Translations under genes and position numbers: made by a program
NCBI RefSeq assembly: GCF_004028235.1
Contig: NZ_CP035037.1
Location: 2,976,001 to 3,040,000, forward strand
Source of the DNA: Leucobacter muris
GTDB taxonomy: Bacteria; Actinomycetota; Actinomycetes; Actinomycetales; Microbacteriaceae
Direction of reading: 5' to 3'
Length of the DNA: 64,000 bases
Part shown: piece after piece, positions 15,887 to 23,831 of the stretch
Position numbering within the stretch: position 1 is the stretch's first letter
Layout: every line of letters begins with the position of its first letter
The notes under the pieces: generated by a model
Database searches by the model: none
What the model was told of the DNA's origin: nothing
Seen by the model: the letters and a program-made list of their open reading frames with translations, nothing else

Positions 15887-16603
15887 ATGAACGCCACCAC
15901 CGCCCAGGCCGCCCGCACCGCCCAGACCCTCCGCTCGGCCCGCCCCGATCTCGCCGCCGAGCTCCCGTCTCAGGCCTCCCCCGAGCGCAACGTGCCCGAG
16001 GGCACCGAGGTGCGCGGCTTCGCCCTCTACGTGGGGCTCGCCGACGACAAGATCGCCGACGGCGACCCCAAGCTCGGCGCCATCGTCACCCGCATCAAGC
16101 AGCTCGTCGCCGAGCTCGCCCCCGCGGCCGAGACCTACGCCGCCGTGGCGCTCGCACCCGAGGGCACCGGCGGCCGCGACGTCGACGTGGTGCGGCTCGC
16201 ACTCGGCGATCCTGCCGCGCACGCCCGCCAGAAGCAGCACGAGGCCGAGACCGACGACCGCGTCGCCGGCGGCGTGGTGCTCGACCTCTCCCGCAAGCGC
16301 GTGCTGCTCGACAACGTGCCCGCCGCCCTCACCTTCCGCGAGTTCGAGCTGCTGCAGTACCTCGTGCTGCGCGAGGGCCGCACCATCAGCCGCGAAGAGC
16401 TCATCACCGGCCTGTGGAGCGACGCCCCCGCCGACGAGGTGCCGAGCGAGCGCACCATCGACGTGCACGTGCGCCGCCTGCGCGTGAAGCTCGCCCAGTA
16501 CCAGGACATCGTGCGCACGGTGCGCGGCACGGGGTACCGCTTCGACCGCCACGCCGACGTCTCGATCCTGCACACCGCCGCGCCGAGCCCCGACGTGTTC
16601 TGA
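15887..16603 (+). CDS. Winged-helix (OmpR/PhoB-type) transcriptional regulator without receiver domain
   Basis: 238-residue cytoplasmic DNA-binding protein. The C-terminal region (about residues 130-225) is a Trans_reg_C winged helix: VVLDLSRKRVLLDNVPAALT, FREFELLQYLVLREG, then SERTIDVHVRRLRVKL and RTVRGTGYRF, all matching response-regulator effector domains. The N-terminal part (about 45-110, RGFALYVGLADDKIADGDPK) is not a receiver domain: no phosphorylatable Asp pocket is visible. Start ATG 15887 has GAAGGAC upstream. It is preceded by a leader peptide and hairpin, so its expression is probably attenuated. Similar orphan winged-helix proteins occur in Microbacteriaceae; target genes unknown. 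Confidence 0.82.
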   Translation: MNATTAQAARTAQTLRSARPDLAAELPSQASPERNVPEGTEVRGFALYVGLADDKIADGDPKLGAIVTRIKQLVAELAPAAETYAAVALAPEGTGGRDVDVVRLALGDPAAHARQKQHEAETDDRVAGGVVLDLSRKRVLLDNVPAALTFREFELLQYLVLREGRTISREELITGLWSDAPADEVPSERTIDVHVRRLRVKLAQYQDIVRTVRGTGYRFDRHADVSILHTAAPSPDVF

Positions 16604-16713
16604 GCGCCGCCGCAGAATGCGCGGTGCGGGCCAGCCGCCATCCTGAGTCTTTCCGCGACCCCCCGCCCTGCGGTAACGTCGTAGGAGTTCCGCCGTCCCG
16701 AAGGAGACCCACC

Positions 16714-16871
16714 ATGACCACGTTGCCCCCGAGGATCAGAACTCCTCCGGCTCCGCCGAGCAGCCGCAGAGTCCCGCCCCTCCCGCCCCGGGCGGCGAGG
16801 CGCCGGGCAACGCCGCGCCGAGCGCACCGCAGGCCCCCGAGCAGCCGCAGTACCAGCCGCCCCAGCCGCCG
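16714..16871 (+). other. Out-of-frame 5' end of the DUF4870 gene (apparent 1-nt frameshift)
   Basis: ATG 16714 has a perfect AAGGAG ribosome site 7 nt upstream but reads into a frame that ends at 17025 with an Arg/Pro-rich sequence. The neighbouring frame from codon 16728 onward encodes a natural Pro/Gln-rich start (PEDQNSSGSAEQPQ and onward) that joins the DUF4870 frame. Adding one C to the five-C run at 16726-16730 restores a single protein beginning MTTLPPEDQ. There is no start codon in the DUF4870 frame between its upstream stop (16674) and 16716. Sequencing error or true mutation. Confidence 0.7.
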
Positions 16872-17339
16872 GTGCCGCCGCAGCAGCCCCAGTACCAGGC
16901 TCCCCAGCAGCCGCAGTACCAGGCGCCGCCCGCCGGCGGTCAGGCCCCGCCCCCCGGCGGCTACCAGCAGCCGCCCGCGGGCTACCAGCAGCCCGTCGCC
17001 GATCCGGCCAACACGATCACCCTGAACTACTGGCTCTCGGTGTTCTTCACCTGGATCCCGGCGCTGATCTTCTACCTCACCGAGAAGGACAAGGGCAACC
17101 CGCGCGCCCTCGCGTTCCACCGCGACAACCTCAACTTCTCGCTGCTGCGCACGGGCATCTACGTGATCGTCCTGATCGGCAGCTTCATCCCCTACCTGAA
17201 CTTCATCATCGTTCCGGTGGCGTGGATCGCGCAGGTCGTGTTCTTCGTGTTCCACATCATCGCCGCGGTCAAGGCGCCCGAGGCGTACCGCACCGGCAAT
17301 GCGAAGGCGTTCGCCTTCAACCTCGACCTCGTCAAGTAA
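16872..17339 (+). CDS. DUF4870 domain membrane protein (5' part frameshifted)
   Basis: 155 residues from GTG 16872, the first usable start in the open frame; the intact gene probably began at 16714. Seen: an N-terminal Pro/Gln/Tyr-rich low-complexity region with repeats of QQPQYQAP and GGYQQPPAGYQQP, then the DUF4870 core (about residues 50-150): ITLNYWLSVFFTWIPALIFY, DKGNPRALAFHRDNLNFSLL, and a second and third membrane helix. Function of DUF4870 is unknown; such proteins sit in the membrane with a disordered cytoplasmic tail. Its stop overlaps the convergent TIGR02611 gene by 8 bp. Confidence 0.75.
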   Translation: MPPQQPQYQAPQQPQYQAPPAGGQAPPPGGYQQPPAGYQQPVADPANTITLNYWLSVFFTWIPALIFYLTEKDKGNPRALAFHRDNLNFSLLRTGIYVIVLIGSFIPYLNFIIVPVAWIAQVVFFVFHIIAAVKAPEAYRTGNAKAFAFNLDLVK

Positions 17340-17721
17340 GCGACGACGCCCCGGAGGGCGGTTCGTCGGGTTCGCGGGCTTCGGCCTTGCGGGCCCGACG
17401 AGCCGCCCTCCACGCGTTCCAGCGCTCCCAGAACCGGGCGAGCACTTTGCGCAGCCATCCGAGCAGTCTGCGCGCCCAGTGGTACTCGGTGCCGAGGATG
17501 GTGAGCCCGATGAAGACGATCAGCCAGCCGGGTCCGGGCAGGGGCACGAGGATGAGCCCGACGATCACCACGAGCACGCCGAGCACGGTGACGGCGACCT
17601 TGTAGGCGGTGTTCAGCCAGGGGCGGCGGCGGATCATCGCGCGCCACCGCTCCATGAGGCGTCCGAAGCGCTTGCTCAGCCGTCGGGCGCGCTCCGCGTC
17701 GTCGGCGTAGGGGTCGGACAT
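17332..17721 (-). CDS. TIGR02611 family membrane protein (PGPGW motif)
   Basis: 129-residue small membrane protein of unknown function found across Actinobacteria. Seen: a basic N-terminal helix (RLSKRFGRLMERWRAMIRRR), a long hydrophobic stretch VAVTVLGVLVVIVGLILVPL carrying the hallmark PGPGW right after it, a second helix, then HWARRLLGWLRKVLARFWER and an Arg/Ala-rich tail. ATG 17721 lies 7 nt after a TATCCT -10 and has no Shine-Dalgarno, so it is probably leaderless. A longer frame upstream is not supported. It ends inside the 3' end of the convergent DUF4870 gene. Confidence 0.85.
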   Translation of the reverse strand: MSDPYADDAERARRLSKRFGRLMERWRAMIRRRPWLNTAYKVAVTVLGVLVVIVGLILVPLPGPGWLIVFIGLTILGTEYHWARRLLGWLRKVLARFWERWNAWRAARRARKAEAREPDEPPSGASSLT

Positions 17722-17734
17722 AGGCACGAGGATA
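17722..17734 (-). promoter_or_regulatory. Leaderless promoter -10 of the TIGR02611 gene
   Basis: TATCCT on the minus strand (17734-17729), 7 nt before the ATG, with no ribosome site between. This matches the spacing expected when transcription starts at the initiator codon. Confidence 0.5.
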
Positions 17735-17818
17735 CGGCTTCGGGCTGGACGGAAGCCAAGGATCGCCGCGCGGCGATGACCGCGGGCGCGCCGCATCGCA
17801 CCGCCGCTCGGGCGCGGT

Positions 17819-18478
17819 TCAGTCGGCGAAGAGCTCGCCGATCTGCCCGCCCAGTTCGCGCCACTGCTGCGCCGACGACGAGGCGGCGCCCGCGGCGTCG
17901 CCCGCGGCGATGAGGTCGAGCAGCGCGACGTGGTGGTGCACGGTGTTCGGCGCGCCGAGCCGCGAGCTGAACTTGCGGAAGAGGATGCGCTGCACGTGCG
18001 GGTCGAGCTGCGACATCACGCGCATGAGCACGGGGTTCTCGGCGTACTCCCGCAGCGCCTGGTGGAAGGTGACATCGGCGTCGAGCACGGCCGCGGCCGA
18101 TCCCGAGCGGATGGCCTCCGCGAAGCGGTCGTTCATGCGCTGCAGCTCGGCGAGCTGGGCCGGGCCGATGTTGGGCACGGCCTGCTCGACGGCGAGCCGG
18201 TCGAGCGACTGCAGGATCTCGAGTGTGCGCTCGACCGATCGTGCGGTGAGCGTGGTGACCCGGGTGTGCGCGCTCGGCTTCGATTCGGCGAGCCCGAGAT
18301 CGACGAGCCGGTTCACGGCCTCGCGCACCGGCGTGCGCGAGAGCCCCAGCTGCGCGGCCAGTTCGGCGTCGCGGATGCGGGCGCCCGGCGCCAGGTCCTC
18401 GCGGATGATCGCTTCGAGCAGACGCTGGAAGGCCACGTCGCTCAGACGGCGGCGCTCGACGGTTCGCAACTGCTCCAT
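17819..18478 (-). CDS. GntR-family transcriptional regulator (FCD type)
   Basis: 219-residue regulator with an N-terminal winged helix (about residues 5-75: LLEAIIREDLAPGARIRDAE, LAAQLGLSRTPVREAVNRL, which is the GntR recognition helix) and an all-helical FCD ligand-binding domain (about 85-215) with the Asp/His metal-binding positions in DADVTFHQALREYAENPVL. Regulators of this type sense small carboxylates or amino acids. The ATG at 18478 is the first one after which the GntR domain is complete; upstream in-frame sequence runs through the intergenic promoter. It diverges from the racemase/amidase/ABC transporter operon and probably represses it. Confidence 0.88.
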   Translation of the reverse strand: MEQLRTVERRRLSDVAFQRLLEAIIREDLAPGARIRDAELAAQLGLSRTPVREAVNRLVDLGLAESKPSAHTRVTTLTARSVERTLEILQSLDRLAVEQAVPNIGPAQLAELQRMNDRFAEAIRSGSAAAVLDADVTFHQALREYAENPVLMRVMSQLDPHVQRILFRKFSSRLGAPNTVHHHVALLDLIAAGDAAGAASSSAQQWRELGGQIGELFAD

Positions 18479-18538
18479 GGTGCCCAAATGTAACGCAGTT
18501 CGCCCGGCCTCTTGCTTCGACGCTCGGAGTCTGTCAAA

Positions 18539-18554
18539 ATTCGATACATTGAAT
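18539..18554. promoter_or_regulatory. Candidate GntR operator in the divergent promoter region
   Basis: Imperfect palindrome ATTCGATACATTGAAT (12 of 16 positions symmetric), followed by a second copy of its core: CGATACATTG and CGATATATTG form a 10-bp direct repeat. The AT-rich patch holds a TATATT hexamer at 18559-18564 suitable as a -10. It sits between the GntR gene and the operon it faces. Confidence 0.5.
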
Positions 18555-18590
18555 CCGATATATTGGTTTCGTGATCGCAAGGAGGCGAGA

Positions 18591-19334
18591 ATGACGGATC
18601 GTACCGCTCCCAGGAGCCCGGGATCGCCCGGCACCGGGCTCGTGGGGGTCATCGGCGGCATGGGGCCGCTCGCGACCGTCGACTTCTACCGCCGCATCGT
18701 CGCCGCGAGCCCCGCCGCACGCGACCAGGACCACCTGCCCCTCATCATCTGGGGCGACCCGCGCATCCCCGACCGCAGCGACGCCCTCACCGCCGACGGA
18801 GCCGACCCGACACCCGCCATCCGAGCCGCCGCGCTCTCCCTCGTCGCGGCCGGTGCCGAGCGGCTCGTCGTCGCCTGCAACACCGCGCACGTCTTCCTCG
18901 ACCGCGCACTGCAGGGCGTCGACGTGCCGCTCATCAGCCTCGTCGACGAGACCGTGCGCGTCGCCGCCGAGCGCGAGATCGGCGGCGAGGGCGTCGCGAT
19001 CCTCGCCACCGACGGCACGATCGCCTCCGGCGTCTACCAGCGGGCCTTCGCCGCCGCCGGAGTGCCCGCGTTCGCGCCGCCGGAGTCGCTGCAGCGGCGC
19101 GTCATGCAGGCGATCCGCGATGTGAAGTCCGGCGACCTCGATGCGGCCTCGGCGCTGCTCGGCGACGCCGCCGGCGAACTGCGCGAGACGGGCGCCGGCG
19201 CGCTGCTCGCGGCCTGCACCGAGCTGCCCTCCGTGCTCGGCGCCGAGTTCGCGGGCCTGCCCGTGCTCGACCCGATGGCGCTCACCGCCGCCGCCCTCGT
19301 GCGTCAGCAGCAGAGGAGCCCGAGCCATGCTTGA
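18591..19334 (+). CDS. Aspartate/glutamate racemase family protein
   Basis: 247-residue cofactor-independent racemase family member, with two-cysteine chemistry. Seen: N-terminal VGVIGGMGPLATVDFYRRIV, first catalytic Cys in LVVACNTAHVFLD and second in LLAACTELPSVLG, both in the canonical CNT and CTE contexts. ATG 18591 has AAGGAGG 5 nt upstream. First gene of the rightward operon; its stop overlaps the start of the amidase gene. In this setting it may interconvert enantiomers of an amino acid, or of a hydantoin-like or N-substituted amino acid (hydantoin racemases share the fold), before hydrolysis. Confidence 0.88.
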   Translation: MTDRTAPRSPGSPGTGLVGVIGGMGPLATVDFYRRIVAASPAARDQDHLPLIIWGDPRIPDRSDALTADGADPTPAIRAAALSLVAAGAERLVVACNTAHVFLDRALQGVDVPLISLVDETVRVAAEREIGGEGVAILATDGTIASGVYQRAFAAAGVPAFAPPESLQRRVMQAIRDVKSGDLDAASALLGDAAGELRETGAGALLAACTELPSVLGAEFAGLPVLDPMALTAAALVRQQQRSPSHA

Positions 19335-20543
19335 CCGCTCCGCCGCCGTCGCCCTGCCCGGCCAGCGCCGCGCGCCGGGCAACATGACCATCAGCGAGCC
19401 GCCGCTCCACCCGCTGGGCGCGGGGCCCGAGCCCACCGGTCCGCTCGCGGGCACCCGCCTCATCGTCAAGGACAACATCGACGCCGCGGGCTACGTCACC
19501 ACCTGCGGATCCCGGGCCTACGACCCCGAGCCCGCCGCGGCGAGCGCCCCCGCCGTCGCGCGCCTCGTGAACGCGGGGGCCCGCGTCGTGGGCAAGGCGA
19601 ACCTCGACGAGTTCGCGTGGGGCGTCACGGGTGAGAACACGCACTGGGGCCGCATCGCGAACCCCGCGCACCCCGGGCTCACGGCCGGCGGATCGAGCGG
19701 CGGCACGGCAGCCATGATCGCCGCGGGCCTCGCCGACATCGGCCTGGGCACCGACACCGCGGGTTCGATCCGCATCCCCGCCGCCTGCTGCGGGATCGTC
19801 GGCCTGCGCCCCCGCACCGGCACGACGCCGGTCGACGGGATACACCCGCTCGCCCCCTCGTTCGACGTGGTCGGCCCGATGGCGCGCGACGTCGGGCTGC
19901 TGATCCTGGCGTGGGAGGCGATGAGCGGCGCACACGGCGCCGGGAGCGCGGGCGGCGAGCTGCGCGCAGGCCGCGCCCCCCCCTCGAGGCCCCCCGCGTC
20001 GCGGCGATGCGGCTTCCCGGCTGGCCGGCGCCCGCCACCCCCGAGCACTGGGGCCCGATCGCGCGCATCGACGTCGACCGCGCGGCCCTCGAACCGTTCT
20101 GGACGGTGATGCACGACGAGTCGTACCGCACCCACCGCGCCAGGTACGAGGCGGGCGCCGAGGGCTACGGCCCCGCAATCCGCGCGAAGCTCGCCGCCGC
20201 GGCCGCCTCTGCCGGCGACGTCGACGCCGCGAGGACCCGCCTCGCGGCGCACCGCGACGCGTTCGCCCGCGTGCTCGACGCGCACGACGCGGTGCTCGTC
20301 CCCGCCCTCGGCAGGAGCATCCCCGCCGCCGGGGTCGACGAGGCGACGATCCGGGCCGAGCTCGGATGGCCATCGGCCCTGTTCTCGGCGCTCGACGCCG
20401 CGGTCGCCTGCGTCGGCGGCCTGCAGATCGTCGCCCGCGACGAGGCGACCGCGCTCGAATGCGCGAGACAGTTCGAAGCCGCGCTCGGGCGCGGAGCACA
20501 CCCGCATGCGGCACACGCGCATGCAGATCGGAGCGGATCATGA
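19327..20543 (+). pseudogene. Amidase (amidase-signature family), broken by a 1-nt frameshift
   Basis: The Ser-cisSer-Lys amidase fold is recognisable across two frames. The first 219 codons hold RLIVKDNIDAAGYVTTCGS (catalytic Lys), LTAGGSSGGTAAMIAAGL (cis-Ser region) and GTDTAGSIRIPAACCGIVGL (nucleophile Ser). The frame then shifts at an eight-C run (19976-19983). The remainder ([14 protein letters not shown] onward) continues in another frame to 20543, where its stop overlaps the next start as ATGA, showing that the downstream frame is the natural one. Adding one C restores a protein of about 405 residues. ATG 19327 overlaps the racemase stop. Either an assembly error in a homopolymer or a recent loss. 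Predicted role: hydrolysis of an amide in the imported substrate. Confidence 0.8.
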
Positions 20544-21298
20544 CCGAAGCGCGCGACGAGACGACGGCGCTCATCAGCATGCGAGGCGTCGACACGTACT
20601 ACGGCGACCACCACGTGCTCAAGCAGATCGACCTGCAACTCGCCCCGGGCGAGGTGGTGGTGGTCGTGGGCCCGTCGGGGTCCGGCAAGTCGACGCTCTG
20701 CCGATCGATCAATCGCCTCGAACCGATCCGTGCGGGCGAGATCCGCATCGGCGGCGAGCTGCTGCCCGAGGAGGGGCGCGCCCTCACCCGGCTGCGGGCG
20801 CGGGTCGGCATGGTCTTCCAGCAGTTCAACCTCTTCGCGCACCAGACCGTCGAGGAGAACATCATGTTCGCGCCCACCCGCGTGCGCGGCGTGCCGCGGG
20901 CCGAGGCGCGGGCCACCGCCGAACGGCTCCTCGAGCGCGTCGGGCTCACGGCCCACGCGAAGAAGCACCCGCACCAGCTCTCGGGCGGTCAGCAGCAGCG
21001 CGTGGCGATCGCCCGCGCGCTCGCGATGCAGCCCGAGGCGCTGCTCTTCGACGAGCCCACGAGCGCCCTCGACCCCGAGATGGTGCAGGAGGTGCTCGAC
21101 GTGATGACCGAGCTCGCCCGCGAGGGCATGACCATGCTCGTGGTGACGCACGAGATGGGCTTCGCCCGCAAGGTCGCCGACCGCCTGCTGTTCATGGACG
21201 ACGGGCGCATCGTCGAGGACACCACACCCGAGTCGTTCTTCACCCGACCCGCATCGGCGCGCGGCAGGGAGTTCCTGTCGCGCGTGCTGCAGCACTGA
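20540..21298 (+). CDS. Amino acid ABC transporter ATP-binding protein (GlnQ/GluA-like)
   Basis: 252-residue ATPase of a polar-amino-acid importer. Seen: Walker [11 protein letters not shown]-loop [16 protein letters not shown], signature LSGGQQQR, Walker [14 protein letters not shown], and the switch region [15 protein letters not shown], which is specific to the amino-acid subfamily. ATG 20540 overlaps the amidase stop by 4 bp. Followed by the binding protein and two permeases. Confidence 0.93.
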   Translation: MTEARDETTALISMRGVDTYYGDHHVLKQIDLQLAPGEVVVVVGPSGSGKSTLCRSINRLEPIRAGEIRIGGELLPEEGRALTRLRARVGMVFQQFNLFAHQTVEENIMFAPTRVRGVPRAEARATAERLLERVGLTAHAKKHPHQLSGGQQQRVAIARALAMQPEALLFDEPTSALDPEMVQEVLDVMTELAREGMTMLVVTHEMGFARKVADRLLFMDDGRIVEDTTPESFFTRPASARGREFLSRVLQH

Positions 21299-21344
21299 AA
21301 CGCAATCCCCACCAACATCACCACAGCATCAAAGGAGAACTGTC

Positions 21345-22247
21345 ATGTTGCACCGTACCCGTACCGCCGCGGCGCTCGCCGCTCTCGCAGCCGGCGCGCT
21401 GCTGCTCACCGCGTGCTCGGGAGGCGACTCCGGATCGGCCGGAGCCGAGGCGCCCGCCGTCGCGAGCTCGACCGACTTCCCCGAGGGCTCGACCATGGCG
21501 CGCCTCGCCGAGGCCGGCACCGTCACGATCGGCACCAAGTTCGACCAGCCGCTCTTCGGCCTGAAGGGGCTCGACAACCAGCCCACCGGTTTCGACGTCG
21601 AGATCGGCAAGATCATCGCCGGCGAGCTCGGCATCCCCGCCGACAAGATCGACTTCATCGAGACGAACACCAAGGTGCGCGACGAGGCGGTGATGTCGGG
21701 CAAGGCCGACATGGTCATCGCCACCTACATGATCACCGAGGAGCGCCAGGAGCGCGTCACCTTCGCGGGCACCTACTACAACGCCGGCACGCTCACCATG
21801 GCGCTCGCCGACAACGACGCCATCACCGGCATCGAGTCGGTCGGCGACCCGTCGGTGAAGGTGTGCGGCGCGACCGGATCCGCCGACCTCGACGCGATCT
21901 CCGAGCACCTCGCCGATCCCGACGCCCAGCTCGTGCTCTTCGACGTCTACTCGAAGTGCGCCGACGCGCTGCGCACCGGCCAGGTCGACGCCATCGCCGC
22001 CGACAGCACGATCCTGCTCGGCCTCGCCGACGAGGCCGACGGCGAGTTCAAGATCGTCGGCGAGTCGTACCTCGACCAGCTCTTCGGCATCGGCATCACG
22101 AAGGGCGACGTGGAGTTCTGCGAGTTCATCGACGACACCCTGAACGCCGCCGTCGAGGACGGCCGCTTCGCCGAGGCGTGGAAGCGCACGGCCGGCACCG
22201 TCGTGCCCGAGGTGCCCTCGCTGCCCGAGTTCATCCCCTGCGCCTAG
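21345..22247 (+). CDS. Amino acid ABC transporter substrate-binding lipoprotein (GluB-like)
   Basis: 300-residue family 3 solute-binding protein. Seen: lipoprotein signal with lipobox LTAC at residues 21-24, then TVTIGTKFDQPLFGLKGL, GFDVEIGKIIAGELGI and the EERQERVTFAGTYYNAG segment typical of glutamate/aspartate receptors. Good AAGGAGAA site upstream. The ligand is probably an acidic or polar amino acid or derivative, consistent with the racemase and amidase in the same operon. Confidence 0.9.
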   Translation: MLHRTRTAAALAALAAGALLLTACSGGDSGSAGAEAPAVASSTDFPEGSTMARLAEAGTVTIGTKFDQPLFGLKGLDNQPTGFDVEIGKIIAGELGIPADKIDFIETNTKVRDEAVMSGKADMVIATYMITEERQERVTFAGTYYNAGTLTMALADNDAITGIESVGDPSVKVCGATGSADLDAISEHLADPDAQLVLFDVYSKCADALRTGQVDAIAADSTILLGLADEADGEFKIVGESYLDQLFGIGITKGDVEFCEFIDDTLNAAVEDGRFAEAWKRTAGTVVPEVPSLPEFIPCA

Positions 22248-22294
22248 CGTCCGGCCGCCGCGCGCGTCGCGCACTGATCTGAAGGGACCTCGAC

Positions 22295-22942
22295 GTGTCC
22301 GTCATCATCGACAACCTGCCGCTCTTCGGCGAGGGGATGCTGCGTACGCTCAGCATCTGCCTGTGGGGCGGCCTCGGGGCGCTCGTGCTCGGATCGCTGC
22401 TCGCCGTGTGCTCGGTGACCCCGGTTCCGATCCTCAACCGGATCGGAACCGGGTGGGTCGCCACCATGCGCAACGTGCCGCTCGCCGTCGTGCTCTTCTT
22501 CTTCGCCTTCGGCCTGCCCGAGATCGGGGTGCGGGGCTCGTACTTCTGGTTCGGCACGAGCGCGCTCGCGGTCTACACCGCCGCGTTCGTCTGCGAGGCG
22601 CTGCGCAGCGGCATCAACGCCGTGCCGATCGGCCAGGCCGAGGCGGCCCGCGCCCTCGGCGTCGGCTTCGGCACGACGCTCTCGCAGATCCTGCTGCCAC
22701 AGGCGTTCCGCGCCGCCGTGCCGCCGCTCGCGAACACCACGATCGCCATGATCAAGGACTCGGCGCTCGTGGGCGCGATCGGCGTGGGCGGCGACCTCTT
22801 CAGCGTGGCCGACACCCTCGCGGCGACGCGCGGGCTCGACGTGATCCCGGTGCTCGCCGGCGTCGTGATCGGCTACCTGCTCATCATCGCGCCGACCAGC
22901 GCGCTGTTCTCGCTCGCAGTACGAAAGGCGGTCCTCCGATGA
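22295..22942 (+). CDS. Amino acid ABC transporter permease (GluC-like)
   Basis: 215-residue permease with about five helices. Begins at GTG 22295 with AAGGGA upstream. Seen: LPLFGEGMLRTLSICLWG, RNVPLAVVLFFFAFGLPEIG, and the EAA loop GQAEAARALGVGFGTTLSQI followed by LPQAFRAAVPPLAN, which is diagnostic of the HisM/GluC family. Its stop overlaps the next permease start (ATGA). Confidence 0.92.
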   Translation: MSVIIDNLPLFGEGMLRTLSICLWGGLGALVLGSLLAVCSVTPVPILNRIGTGWVATMRNVPLAVVLFFFAFGLPEIGVRGSYFWFGTSALAVYTAAFVCEALRSGINAVPIGQAEAARALGVGFGTTLSQILLPQAFRAAVPPLANTTIAMIKDSALVGAIGVGGDLFSVADTLAATRGLDVIPVLAGVVIGYLLIIAPTSALFSLAVRKAVLR

Positions 22943-23811
22943 CCGGTTCGCCCTCCGTGCTCTTCGACCGGCTCGGCCCGCGGGGCCGCCACCGCACGCG
23001 CATCATCACCGCCGTCGTCGGCGCCGCACTGCTCGCCCTCGCCGCGTTCATCGGCGTGCGCCTCCAGCAGTCCGGGCAGCTCGAGGCGCGGCACTGGTCG
23101 CCGCTGTTCAACCCCTTCGACCCGCAGTTCGCGACCGTCTGGAGGTTCCTGCTCGGCGGGCTCGGCAACACGGCCTCGGCGGGCGCGGTCTCGATCGTGC
23201 TGGGCCTCGTCATCGGCACGGCCATCGCGCTGCTGCGGGTCACGGCGCTGCCCTGTTACCGCTGGTGCATCGTGGGCGTCACCGAGTTCTTCCGCACCGT
23301 GCCCGTGGTCATCTCGATCTTCTTCGCCTCGCGGGCGCTGCCCGTGATCGGCGTCGACCTGCCGCTGCTCTGGTACCTCGTCATCGGGCTCACGATCTAC
23401 AACTCGGTCGCGATCTCCGAGATCGTGCGCGCCGGCATCCACGCGGTGCCGCGGGGCCAGACCGAGGCGGCCCTCGCCCTCGGTCTGAGCCGGGGCGGGG
23501 CGCTGCGCAGCATCGTGCTGCCGCAGGCCTTCCGCATCATGCTGCCCTCGCTCATCGCGCAGCTCGTGATCGTGGTGAAGGACACCGCCCTCGGCTTCAT
23601 CATCGGCTTCGAGGAGCTGCGGCGGCGGGGCGAGATCGCGGTGCAGACGCTCGGCAACCCGCTGCAGATGTACCTGCTCATCGGCGCGATCTTCTTCGTC
23701 GTGAACGGGCTGCTGTCGTGGCTCGCCCGCGCCACCGAGGCGCGGGTGCGCGGGGCGGGGCGGGCCGCCCGCCGATCGTCGGCGCCGCGCCGGGCGGGAT
23801 CCCGCGTCTGA
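22939..23811 (+). CDS. Amino acid ABC transporter permease (GluD-like)
   Basis: 290-residue second permease, with a longer N-terminal region than GluC as is usual for GluD. Seen: a first helix IITAVVGAALLALAAFIGV, VGVTEFFRTVPVVISIFF, and the EAA loop GQTEAALALGLSRGGALRSI followed by LPQAFRIMLPSL. It ends in a basic Arg/Ala-rich tail. Last gene of the operon; only 20 bp separate it from the convergent M20 gene. Confidence 0.92.
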   Translation: MTGSPSVLFDRLGPRGRHRTRIITAVVGAALLALAAFIGVRLQQSGQLEARHWSPLFNPFDPQFATVWRFLLGGLGNTASAGAVSIVLGLVIGTAIALLRVTALPCYRWCIVGVTEFFRTVPVVISIFFASRALPVIGVDLPLLWYLVIGLTIYNSVAISEIVRAGIHAVPRGQTEAALALGLSRGGALRSIVLPQAFRIMLPSLIAQLVIVVKDTALGFIIGFEELRRRGEIAVQTLGNPLQMYLLIGAIFFVVNGLLSWLARATEARVRGAGRAARRSSAPRRAGSRV

Positions 23812-23831
23812 TCCGCCCCGCCGCCGGGGCG

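Noticed and set aside
19976..19983. Phase-variable contingency locus at the C-run of the amidase
   Set aside because: A catabolic cytoplasmic enzyme is an unlikely phase-variation target, and a second single-C loss at 16726-16730 suggests assembly error. Kept only as an alternative.
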